Shown: positions 17,362 through 24,516 of the stretch, piece by piece | Numbering within the stretch: the stretch's first letter is position 1 | Layout of the letters: every line of letters begins with the position of its first letter | DNA from: Hymenobacter sp. BT559 | GTDB lineage: Bacteria; Bacteroidota; Bacteroidia; Cytophagales; Hymenobacteraceae | Assembly (NCBI RefSeq): GCF_017571525.1 | Contig: NZ_JAGETY010000016.1 | Location: forward strand, 60,744 to 124,743 | Direction of reading: 5' to 3' | DNA: 64,000 bases | Made by a program: the position numbers and the translations under genes | The notes under the pieces: generated by a model | Databases searched by the model: none | Seen by the model: the letters and a program-made list of their open reading frames with translations, nothing else | What the model was told of the DNA's origin: nothing

Positions 17362-17553
17362 GTGCAAAGCCAGCGCGCCGCCGTGGAGCACCTTAAAAAG
17401 GGCGAACACGAGAAAGTCGCTCTTCACGGCTATACCGCCTACGGCTGTGCATCCCCCACCAAGAAGCATGTTAAGGAAGCCGCTCTGCACTGCTCGCAAG
17501 AGCACGGAGACCACGAGTGGCTGCACGCCCATGAGCGAGGCGGGGACCAATAG
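17362..17553 (+). CDS. Small His-rich protein, putative metal binding
   Basis: 63 aa from a GTG at 17362, immediately after the CDF stop and before a strong terminator, so it is the last gene of the metal operon. Nine His are spread through the protein (for example VEHLKKGEHEKVALH and HCSQEHGDHEWLHAHERGGD), with two Cys. The pattern resembles the broken small His-rich gene at 1170-1387 beside the Nramp-like transporter. The start is uncertain because no ATG is available. Metal buffering or chaperoning is an inference from composition and position. Confidence 0.6.
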   Translation: MQSQRAAVEHLKKGEHEKVALHGYTAYGCASPTKKHVKEAALHCSQEHGDHEWLHAHERGGDQ

Positions 17554-17565
17554 CTCCTTCTACCA

Positions 17566-17609
17566 AACCAAAAAGTCCGTCTATTGCATAATAGACGGGC
17601 TTTTTGGTT
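17566..17609 (+). terminator. Strong rho-independent terminator of the metal operon
   Basis: Near-perfect palindrome AACCAAAAAGTCCGTCTATT, GCAT loop, then AATAGACGGGCTTTTTGGTT. The A- and T-rich flanks make it usable in both directions. Confidence 0.85.
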
Positions 17610-17639
17610 AATTCTTAACCTATGCCGGAGGCTATTTAG

Positions 17640-17825
17640 TAGCGGGATTGGAGTCTCAACGCCTCTAGCCAGGCTCTTTTTAGCTTTTTTCTCGTCAGAG
17701 CCAGTGGCAAATAATAGCTGCTGTACCTGCTTGCGGGCTTGCCGGCCCTCCGCACGTGTTGCCAAGATAGCCTGCTTGGCCTGCCGCACAAAAACAGCGT
17801 TGCAGTACTTGACCTTTCTAATAGT
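17640..17825 (-). pseudogene. Remnant of a replication-initiator C-terminus
   Basis: Minus-strand reading KVKYCNAVFVRQAKQAILAT followed by RAEGRQARKQVQQLLFATGS matches the end of the intact initiator at 59146-60288 (KLRYCNAAFVRAGKQALEDT, then a charged helix). Only about 60 residues remain, and the upstream part is replaced by a family A repeat. This indicates that a second, related replicon was once joined or recombined here. Confidence 0.65.
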
Positions 17826-18070
17826 CTTGAGGAGCGTGTAAAAGCATCCTTTCTCTCTACTCTTACTACGCGTTTATGCCTTATAGAGCGATTTCTAGGT
17901 CAGGGTACAGGTTTTGTTCTGGCGTTCGCCTCACCCCCCGGCCCCCTCTCCAAAAAGGAGAGGGAGCCAGTCTGGCAAAAAGTCTACACTGACTAGGAAT
18001 CCGCTCTAGGTAGCATTCAAGGCGCTTGGCTGCCAAGTCGGAGGTTTCGCGCAATTTGTTTAACAACACT
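17826..18070. repeat. MITE-like repeat family A, copy 3, truncated and itself interrupted
   Basis: The right terminus AAGTCGGAGGTTTCGCGCAA followed by TTTGTTTAACAACACTC matches the family A end. Upstream GTCTTGAGGAGCGTGTAAAA and CATTCAAGGCGCTTGGCTGC align with the copy at 57 kb. The left half is missing and joins the initiator remnant. A 123-bp palindromic element is inserted at 17885-18007. Confidence 0.7.
17885..18007. repeat. REP/MITE-like palindromic element nested in family A copy 3
   Basis: Imperfect terminal inverted repeats: AGAGCGATTTCTAGGTCAGG at the left and, inverted from the right, AGAGCGGATTCCTAGTCAGT. The centre has a second hairpin, CCCCCTCTCC-AAAAA-GGAGAGGG, of the kind common in intergenic regions of Bacteroidota. 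Removing it restores continuity with the 57-kb copy (CCTTAT joined to a GTA.CATTCAAG block). Confidence 0.6.
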
Positions 18071-18089
18071 CATAATTCAGAAACAAGGA

Positions 18090-18629
18090 TTAGCGAAAGT
18101 GATACCGCAGCCCAATGCTGGCCAGAAGGGGCCAGTGGTCGATAAGCGGATTGTTGAACAGGTAGCCTTTCGTGCCCGTGGCAACCCACGAGAGGCGGTT
18201 GCCCAAGAAGAAATCGGCTTCGAGGCCGGCCTGTGGGCCATAAGTGAAGCGTTGGGGTTCGGCCGAGCCGGTAGCCAGCTCTCCGGTGTTTTTCTGGTTG
18301 GTCGACTCGTAGCCTGCACCTGCACCCACCAGCAGATGCACGTAGACTGCCTCCCCGAGGTGGAACAGTTGAGGTGAAAGAAGCACGCGGCCCAGGTAAA
18401 CCGAGTATTCTCCGCGAGTAGTCAGGGTGCCGTGTTCGTACCCGCCGCTCAGGCGCAGGGCCAGGCGGTCGGTGAGCATGGGCGTATAGCTCAGCTCGTA
18501 ATAGTTGCCGGTTTCCGAACGGCCGATGTGCGCGCCCCAGGATGCAATGTGTTTAACATGGCGCTGGGCCGAGGCCGGCATGATGCCGGCCTCGGCCAGT
18601 AGAAGCATTAGCAAAAGAAGCTTTTTCAT
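18090..18629 (-). CDS. traO: Conjugal transfer protein TraO family
   Basis: 179 aa. N-terminal signal peptide (MKKLLLLMLLLAEAGIMPAS), then an outer-membrane beta-barrel-like sequence with alternating aromatic and Gly residues (YYELSYTPMLTDRLALRLSG, LLVGAGAGYES) and a terminal strand ending YHFR. Size and pattern match the TraO family of Bacteroidetes conjugative elements. Last gene of the minus-strand tra operon, 5 bp after the preceding stop. It probably sits in the outer membrane as part of the transfer channel; exact role is unknown. Confidence 0.8.
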   Translation of the reverse strand: MKKLLLLMLLLAEAGIMPASAQRHVKHIASWGAHIGRSETGNYYELSYTPMLTDRLALRLSGGYEHGTLTTRGEYSVYLGRVLLSPQLFHLGEAVYVHLLVGAGAGYESTNQKNTGELATGSAEPQRFTYGPQAGLEADFFLGNRLSWVATGTKGYLFNNPLIDHWPLLASIGLRYHFR

Positions 18630-18634
18630 ACTAG

Positions 18635-19522
18635 CTAGCGCGGCCGGTTACGGTCCATTTTAATGAGCGCGTTGCGGCTGAGCGTCGAAGCATACACCGC
18701 TTCGGCGGCCTGGTGGGCCGGCCCAGCCTGCGAGGCCTCCATGAACAGGCGGTCGCCCTGCTCGCGCAACTGCATGGCCTTAATCATGTTGTCGTTCGAG
18801 GAATTTAGCGCGGCAATCCGCTCCCCCTCCGTCATGGCATAGCGTCCCGGGTTTTTCAAGGTGGCCTGCATCTCCACGCTCTGCGCGGTCATCTCATCGG
18901 CAATCTTGTAGTAGTTCACGGCCATCGCCAGCTTGCGCTTTGCCATCATCTCCTCAGCCGCAAACAGGGAAACCGTCGACTCCTCGCGCTTGGCCTGGTA
19001 CTGGTCGCTGGTCATGTTGCCATTGGGGTCGGACGAGCTGGCCCCAAAGCGGGAGAACACGTCGTACATGGTGTTCACGTCCTGCACGGGGTTGGTCAGC
19101 TGCAGGGCCTGCCGCAGGCGTTGCGCTTTGGCATAGACGGGCATCATCTGGTTGGTTTGGGTGCGGCCGGACATGGAGAGGGCCCGCGCAAACAGCTCCT
19201 GCGGGTTGGAGAGACGCAAGTCCTGAATGTTTTGCACCTTGCGCAGGTCCGCCTGAATCTGACGCTGCAAGTCCAGGCCCTGCGACGTCAGGTCTTTTAC
19301 CTGGCCGGTAATGTCTTTCGTGACGCCGGCAATTTGCCGGGCGTCCTTGACCACCTGGTAGTTTTTTACGGTTTCGGCCCACTCCCCCAGCTGCTTGGCA
19401 AACTGGCCTATGTGGACGCCCATGTGCAGCGGGTCATTGACCACCATCTGTGCCCGGGCTTTGCCGGCCGGGGCCAGCAGCAACGCGCCGGCCATCATGG
19501 CCGGAAAAAGAGTCTTTTTCAT
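18635..19522 (-). CDS. VirB5/TraI-type (DUF4141-like) conjugal transfer protein
   Basis: 295 aa with a cleavable signal (MKKTLFPAMMAGALLLAPAG, ending KARAQ). The mature part is almost wholly helical with long amphipathic segments (VKDLTSQGLDLQRQIQADLR, AAEEMMAKRKLAMAVNYYKI), the character of periplasmic VirB5-like minor pilus/adhesin components. In Bacteroides conjugative transposons the comparable gene (traI) lies between traG and traJ; here it is near the operon end. Family assignment is by size, location and helix pattern, so the letter name is not certain. Confidence 0.7.
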   Translation of the reverse strand: MKKTLFPAMMAGALLLAPAGKARAQMVVNDPLHMGVHIGQFAKQLGEWAETVKNYQVVKDARQIAGVTKDITGQVKDLTSQGLDLQRQIQADLRKVQNIQDLRLSNPQELFARALSMSGRTQTNQMMPVYAKAQRLRQALQLTNPVQDVNTMYDVFSRFGASSSDPNGNMTSDQYQAKREESTVSLFAAEEMMAKRKLAMAVNYYKIADEMTAQSVEMQATLKNPGRYAMTEGERIAALNSSNDNMIKAMQLREQGDRLFMEASQAGPAHQAAEAVYASTLSRNALIKMDRNRPR

Positions 19523-19549
19523 TGTCGTAGAATGGGTGAAAGGAAAGCA

Positions 19550-20965
19550 TTAGCGTCCCGACGCCGTGGCCGGCCCCAACTGGCCGGCGGCCGCCGTGGT
19601 AATCAGCAGGGGGTAGCCATCGGGCAGCAGCACGTCCCGCAGCTTGGTGCGGCTTTTCGGGCGGCTGAGCACGCCCAGGGCCACGCGCCCACCCACGCCC
19701 ACCACCGAGTTCGCCGCCGAGGCCGAGCGGTCGATGGCGGTGCTGATTTCCTGAGTGGACTGCTGCTGCAGGTCCTGGCCGGCCAGGCTGGCATCCTTGG
19801 CCACCCGCTTGACGGGGTCAATCATGATACCGGGCAGGTAGTTGTAGTCGTAGATGCTGGCTGCGACCCGGGTGGGCCCGAGGCGGTTTACTTCAAGCAT
19901 GACGTGGTTGGTGCCCACGCTGGCAATGCCAGCGAAGACCGAGTTCTTAGGGAAGGTCACGCCCGACACCACGGCATCTTCCTGCAGCCGCAGCAGCACG
20001 ACGGAACCCGTGCGCACCTTTTGCTCGCCGTTGATGACGCACTTGAAAAACACGTCGGGTGCCAGCTCGGCCTGGCTGCCCTGGGCCATCATCCGGGTGG
20101 AGCCAGCCACCTTGACGGTGTTAAAGCCGTCCATCCCCGGCGCGCTGGCGTGATTGGCCAGCGTCTGCGCGGCCGCTTTGGGGTCGCGAAAGCGCTTGCC
20201 CGTCATGCGCTCGTACACGGCCCGGGTTTCGGGCGGCGAACTGCCCAGCATGGCCAGTACGTCCGGGTCCGTCTCAAACGGTGTTCCGTCCGTGTCGGTC
20301 GCCGGCAGCAGGCCCGCCCGAAGGCCCCGCTCCGCCCGGGAGCTGGCCCGGCGGGCCGAGCTGCCCACCACCTGGCCGGGGCGCCGCCGGGGCACCACCA
20401 GCGTTTCCGAGCGATAGGAGCCCGTGGTTGGGTCCTGCAAGGTTGTTTCAATCGTGTCCACGTCGGCCGCGGCCAGCCGGGCTTCCTCCTGCCGGCGACG
20501 GGCAGCGAGGGTCGCCGCCGCGGCCCGCCGCTTCCGGCGCATGGCCTGGCCCATGGTATCGGCCACAAAGGCTTCCACTACCTCGTCGGTGTTGGGCCGG
20601 GCCAGGGCGTTCTGCGTCTCCTGCTCCTGCCGCCGCTGCTGCTCGATTCGCGCGGAGGGGGAAACCGCTTCGGCCGGCGCGGTGGGCGCGGCCTTGATTT
20701 CGGGCTCGATGTTTTCCGAAGCCGCCGCCACGACTTCCTTATGCTGCTGCGCGGCTTGGGTAGCCGAGCGCAACCAGAGAAAAAGCCCGCCGCCGACCAG
20801 CAGGACCAGCAGGCCGGTCAGGAGTATCCAGTTGTTGCGCAGTACCTCCAGCGGAGTTGCTTTGGGCTTGTCAGCAGCGGACCGCTCCGGCTTAAACCGC
20901 TCGTGCTCGTCGTGCTCGGACGAGGCCGTAGATGGGGGTTGTGCGTGTGGGTTGGCAGGTTCCAT
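19550..20965 (-). CDS. traM: Conjugative transposon protein TraM (VirB10-like)
   Basis: 471 aa. Short charged cytoplasmic N-terminus, one membrane helix (residues 45-66, NNWILLTGLLVLLVGGGLFL), a long Arg/Ala/Glu-rich linker with coiled-coil character, and a C-terminal beta-rich domain (GSVVLLRLQEDAVVSGVTFP, SIYDYNYLPGIMIDPVKRVA). This order is that of TraM proteins, the VirB10-type energy-coupling scaffold spanning inner and outer membranes. It begins 14 bp after the TraN stop. Confidence 0.88.
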   Translation of the reverse strand: MEPANPHAQPPSTASSEHDEHERFKPERSAADKPKATPLEVLRNNWILLTGLLVLLVGGGLFLWLRSATQAAQQHKEVVAAASENIEPEIKAAPTAPAEAVSPSARIEQQRRQEQETQNALARPNTDEVVEAFVADTMGQAMRRKRRAAAATLAARRRQEEARLAAADVDTIETTLQDPTTGSYRSETLVVPRRRPGQVVGSSARRASSRAERGLRAGLLPATDTDGTPFETDPDVLAMLGSSPPETRAVYERMTGKRFRDPKAAAQTLANHASAPGMDGFNTVKVAGSTRMMAQGSQAELAPDVFFKCVINGEQKVRTGSVVLLRLQEDAVVSGVTFPKNSVFAGIASVGTNHVMLEVNRLGPTRVAASIYDYNYLPGIMIDPVKRVAKDASLAGQDLQQQSTQEISTAIDRSASAANSVVGVGGRVALGVLSRPKSRTKLRDVLLPDGYPLLITTAAAGQLGPATASGR

Positions 20966-20978
20966 AGGGAGAACAGCG

Positions 20979-21878
20979 TTAGATGGTAGAAGCGCGATTG
21001 ATGACCCGCGAAGGCACCGGCAGTACCAGCACCCGCGCCCCGTTAAGCTCGCGCAGCGTCACCTCCAGGTAGCCCCGGTCGGTGGCCGCGAAGAGCGGAA
21101 TCGCATAGGTCAGGTAGCCGGTGGTGCGGCCCGAAACAACCTGGTTCGCCGCGCCGCCCGAGGGGGCCAGCGGACGGCGCGCCTCGTTCTTTTTCTTGGC
21201 CAGAAACTTCTTTTGGGCATTTTCGACCAACTGGAAGTCGGTGAAATCGACGTTATAATCAATTGCCGAGTGGTTGATGACTTTAAAGCGCAGGTAGGTA
21301 AAATCCTTGTCGTTGCGCACGTTGGCCAGCGAGAGCACCAGGTCGTTATCGACCACGGCCACCGCTTGGTGCTCCTCCCGGGACTTGCGGAGCGTGTTAA
21401 GCTTGCCCTCGACGGCGGCCTTCTTTTCCCGCTCCTTGTCCAGGGCCAGCTCATTTTCCGGGGCCGCCCCCGCGACTGCGCCGGTGCCGCTGCTCATACC
21501 CAGGGCGCCGTCTTTTTGAAAGTCGTAGAGCTGCAGCACGGGCCGGTTCACGTACACGAGCCGGCCCATCCAGTACTTGCTGCCAAAGCGGATGAGCAGG
21601 GGCGTCGGCGGCGCGGACTTGCGGCGGGCGCGCACAAACACGGCGTTGGCTTCAATCTTGACCAGGTAGTTGTTGGCCATGCCCACGTCGACCAGCGACA
21701 CGGGGCCGCTAAAGACGAGATAGGTGGTGGAGCTATCCGATACGGCCACGTCAAGCAGCGTCGGCGTGGCATGGACTGCCGAGGAGGCCGGCTGCAACAT
21801 GGCTGACGTGGGTTGAGCTAGTGTGGCCGAAGCCAGCAGCACCGGTAGGCTCAGGGTCAGCAGCAGTTTAGAAAACAT
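20979..21878 (-). CDS. traN: Conjugative transposon protein TraN (DUF4138, VirB9-like)
   Basis: 299 aa with a signal peptide (MFSKLLLTLSLPVLLASATL). The mature protein has two beta-sandwich regions separated by a helical charged linker (LALDKEREKKAAVEGKLNTL). The segment TTYLVFSGPVSLVDVGMANN is the typical DUF4138 opening. The C-terminal part contains YLRFKVINHSAIDYNVDFTD and ends VPSRVINRAST. The family is the periplasmic/outer-membrane VirB9 equivalent. Here traN precedes traM, the reverse of the CTnDOT order. Confidence 0.88.
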   Translation of the reverse strand: MFSKLLLTLSLPVLLASATLAQPTSAMLQPASSAVHATPTLLDVAVSDSSTTYLVFSGPVSLVDVGMANNYLVKIEANAVFVRARRKSAPPTPLLIRFGSKYWMGRLVYVNRPVLQLYDFQKDGALGMSSGTGAVAGAAPENELALDKEREKKAAVEGKLNTLRKSREEHQAVAVVDNDLVLSLANVRNDKDFTYLRFKVINHSAIDYNVDFTDFQLVENAQKKFLAKKKNEARRPLAPSGGAANQVVSGRTTGYLTYAIPLFAATDRGYLEVTLRELNGARVLVLPVPSRVINRASTI

Positions 21879-21910
21879 AAGAATAGACGTTAGGAAGGGA
21901 GGGATTAAAC

Positions 21911-22681
21911 CTATTTGCCCCGAGCCGGAGCCGCGGGCAGGGCTTGGTTGGGGGCCGATGAGGAAAGCGGCGTATCGCCCGCCGCGGGGGCCACGGGCCC
22001 GGTACTGCGCTGCGCATCCAGCAGGGCGCGCTGCCGTTCGGCTTCCTGGTCTTTCAAGGCTTGCAGCTCCTCCCGCGACACTTGCGGGTTGTAGGGGATG
22101 TAGTCGAAATTGGTAATCAGCAGGCCATAGGGGTTGGCATCCGAGCGGTTGGTTTCCACCAGGTTGAACTTGGCGGCCAGCGGCAGGGGCTCCTTTTGCT
22201 CGCCGCCAATGAAAATGCGCTGCTTGATGTACACCTGACCCGACCAGGGCCGGTGGTTCATGTCGATGCGCACGCTGTCCACCGTGACCACGTTGCGGGC
22301 AGCGTAGCGCTCGTAGTTCTGAAGCACCTGGCCGCGCGTGAACCCGTCGTAGATGCGCCGGCCCCCGCGCCCCTCAATCAGGGGCAGGGCGGCATCGAGG
22401 TTAGCCTTGTAGGTGTACTGGTCGTGCCCGAACATGGTCAGCATGAAGTTGCGCACCAGGTTACGGGCCTCATAGGGCGTATGCGTTTCGGTGGTGGGCG
22501 CGGAGAGCGCGGCCACCGAGCCGGTCTGGCCGACCACGTACACGCGCCGGCCGCTGTTCTCGTAGGCGCGGTACACCAGCAAGCCTGCCGCCAGGGACAC
22601 GAGCAGCAGGGCAAAAACGCTCCCCATTGCGAGGTTGCGCATGGTGGAGAAAGAGACACTTAGGTTTTTGGCAGAATCCAT
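21911..22681 (-). CDS. traK: Conjugative transposon protein TraK (VirB8-like)
   Basis: 256 aa. One N-terminal membrane helix (residues 17-40, LAMGSVFALLLVSLAAGLLV) followed by a periplasmic alpha/beta domain (RNLVRNFMLTMFGHDQYTYK, LPLIEGRGGRRIYDGF, GQVYIKQRIFIGGEQKEPLP). It ends in a Pro/Ser/Ala-rich tail. Residues FNLVETNRSDANPYGLLITN correspond to the conserved TraK C-terminal block. It is a bitopic core component of the transfer apparatus, between the lipoprotein and TraN genes. Confidence 0.88.
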   Translation of the reverse strand: MDSAKNLSVSFSTMRNLAMGSVFALLLVSLAAGLLVYRAYENSGRRVYVVGQTGSVAALSAPTTETHTPYEARNLVRNFMLTMFGHDQYTYKANLDAALPLIEGRGGRRIYDGFTRGQVLQNYERYAARNVVTVDSVRIDMNHRPWSGQVYIKQRIFIGGEQKEPLPLAAKFNLVETNRSDANPYGLLITNFDYIPYNPQVSREELQALKDQEAERQRALLDAQRSTGPVAPAAGDTPLSSSAPNQALPAAPARGK

Positions 22682-22743
22682 TGGAAATGCGGGTTAAGTC
22701 AACAAGAGGTTGTTTAGGAGCCGGAGTTTCTTCCCCACTGCCC

Positions 22744-23373
22744 CTAGTTGGCGAGGGGCAAGGAGATTTGGAGGCCCCGGTAGGGGTAGGTCAGCAAGGC
22801 GGTGCTTGTGCTCCTGTCCGGGCTTGCGTAGGCATAGAGCACTCCCTGAACGGTGACGGGCTGCCCGGGCCGCATGGGCACTACTTCCCCGCCCCGGTCT
22901 ATCTCACTGATGAAAAAGCCGCGCAGCGAATCCCGGACCGAGGGCAGCTGCAGCTTGGCCACGCCGGGCGTGCTCTTTCCAAAACCCATCGGTTTCCAGC
23001 GCAGCACCGCTGCAAAGGGAATTCGGTAGCCGGGCCCTACTTGGGGGTAGCCCGGCTTGGAGGAGCGCAGCCCGGCCGGCAGCGCTAGGATAACTGCGGC
23101 CGGGGTTTTACTGGTGACTGACACCAACTCCAAGTACCCTTCCTCCGGCAGCATTTGTGCTACCCCAGGTTGCACATTTACCGCCGACGCCGGTAACGTG
23201 ACGGGCAGGGTGGTTGCCTCCTTCCAGGCGTTTGCTTTCGCTTGTTCGGCGGGACTTTCGGCGCTGGTTTGCAGCGCATCGACCATTTGAGTGGCGGCCT
23301 TTTCCTCTTTGGATTGGCAGGAAGCAGCCAGGGCTAGGGCCAGCAGGGCGAGGTAGCGCGGTGAGTTATTCAT
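22744..23373 (-). CDS. Lipoprotein inside the tra operon, function unknown
   Basis: 209 aa. The signal ends in lipobox ALAASC with Cys19 as the acylation site. A Gln/Ala-rich linker leads into a beta-rich domain (GYLELVSVTSKTPAAVILAL, GYRIPFAAVLRWKPMGFGKS, VTVQGVLYAYASPD). It is located between the TraJ-type and TraK genes with spacings of 21 and 62 bp, so it is surely co-transcribed. No counterpart is known at this place in the classic tra order. It could serve as a VirB7-type lipoprotein stabilising TraN, or as an entry-exclusion protein; both are guesses from position. Confidence 0.75.
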   Translation of the reverse strand: MNNSPRYLALLALALAASCQSKEEKAATQMVDALQTSAESPAEQAKANAWKEATTLPVTLPASAVNVQPGVAQMLPEEGYLELVSVTSKTPAAVILALPAGLRSSKPGYPQVGPGYRIPFAAVLRWKPMGFGKSTPGVAKLQLPSVRDSLRGFFISEIDRGGEVVPMRPGQPVTVQGVLYAYASPDRSTSTALLTYPYRGLQISLPLAN

Positions 23374-23394
23374 CGGAAAGGAGAGGAAGAATGG

Positions 23395-24516
23395 TTAGGC
23401 CGTCCACAGCCCGGAGGGCCGTTGCCGGTAAGAAGGGTTCAGGGCATCCGACATGGTGATGGAGGGCAAGCCAGCCGATGCCGAACTGCCTCCACCCGGA
23501 GACTGTGCGGGCCCGGCGGAGTTGTTACCCCCACCATTACCACCCCCACCGCCGGAGCTGCCCCCGCCAGTTTTGCTGCCGCTTCCCATAGCGCGGCCGA
23601 TGGCGCCGGATACACCGTGCCCGCCCCCGGCCATGCCAGCGGAGACGCCGGCCCCGGCCGCCGCGGCGGAAGCGGCCATGCCCACCATGGAGCCCACGAA
23701 GCCCTGAGCGGCCGAGGAGCCTATAAATAGGCTCGTCAGGTAGGGCACCATGAGGTAGAGCATGATGAAGGCCACCGATACTATCAACTGGCGCGTATCC
23801 GACTCGGCGGCCACTGGGGCGGAGAACACCCCGCCGAAGGTTGTGCTGGAGGCCGTGTAGAAGGTATAAAGCAGGTCTAGCAGGGCGAATGAGAGGCCCC
23901 AGAGCTGTACGGCAATGAAGTTTTGCAGCCACTTAATTGCCAGCTGCCCAAAGGCCGGCACCACCGACAGGCACAGGGAGATGGGGCCGCAGACAAACAG
24001 AAAGCCCAGGATGAACTGCTGAATGAACTGCATGATTTGGCGAATCAGCAGTACTACCTCCCCGGTCACCAGCTGCATCAGAATATTGGTCAGGCTAAAC
24101 GAGGTGATGGTTTTGAGCAGGTTGCTGATTTCGTCAACCCCTTGCTCGACCACCGTTTTCTGCGACAGCGTCTCCGAGGTGCTGATGGTTGCCCCCAGCG
24201 CCGAAGCGGCCGTCGAGCCGTCCGGCGTAGCGAACAGGCGGGTGAAGCCCGCAATACCCATGCTGAGTGTGTCAATCAGCTCCTTATAGAAAAAGAGCAG
24301 GAAGAATATCCAGACCGCCTTTATAATCGGTCCCCAGTCCATGGCCAGACCGTTGCCCGAGATAAAGCCCCGCCCGACAGTGTAGAGCAAGGCAATCAGC
24401 ATAAACGTGGGGGTGATGAAGCGGCAGGCGTGCAGCACGATAGCCAGCGTCTGGTCGCAGGCGCTCAGAAACCCCGGGTCGGCCCCGTAGGCGACCATTA
24501 AGTAGAGGCCGCTCAT
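23395..24516 (-). CDS. traJ: Conjugal transfer protein TraJ type (VirB6/TrbL-like membrane protein)
   Basis: 373 aa with at least six hydrophobic segments (TFMLIALLYTVGRGFISGNG, FILGFLFVCGPISLCLSVVP, QLIVSVAFIMLYLMVPYLTS). It ends in a long Gly/Ser/Ala-rich tail (GSGSKTGGGSSGGGGGNGGG). Polytopic VirB6/TrbL-like proteins with such tails are the TraJ members of Bacteroidetes systems and form part of the inner-membrane translocation platform. The start overlaps the TraG stop by 4 bp (ATGA), so the two are translationally coupled. Confidence 0.85.
   Translation of the reverse strand: MSGLYLMVAYGADPGFLSACDQTLAIVLHACRFITPTFMLIALLYTVGRGFISGNGLAMDWGPIIKAVWIFFLLFFYKELIDTLSMGIAGFTRLFATPDGSTAASALGATISTSETLSQKTVVEQGVDEISNLLKTITSFSLTNILMQLVTGEVVLLIRQIMQFIQQFILGFLFVCGPISLCLSVVPAFGQLAIKWLQNFIAVQLWGLSFALLDLLYTFYTASSTTFGGVFSAPVAAESDTRQLIVSVAFIMLYLMVPYLTSLFIGSSAAQGFVGSMVGMAASAAAAGAGVSAGMAGGGHGVSGAIGRAMGSGSKTGGGSSGGGGGNGGGNNSAGPAQSPGGGSSASAGLPSITMSDALNPSYRQRPSGLWTA

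Noticed and set aside
17885..18007. The GC hairpin CCCCCTCTCC-AAAAA-GGAGAGGG as a terminator for traO.
   Set aside because: It lies inside a symmetrical palindromic element nested in a repeat, without a T run in the traO direction, so it is better seen as a REP-like element.
19121..20989. Long plus-strand open frame of 622 codons opposite traI/traM-type genes.
   Set aside because: GC-rich shadow of the real minus-strand tra genes, with His/Arg/Gly-rich low-complexity translation.
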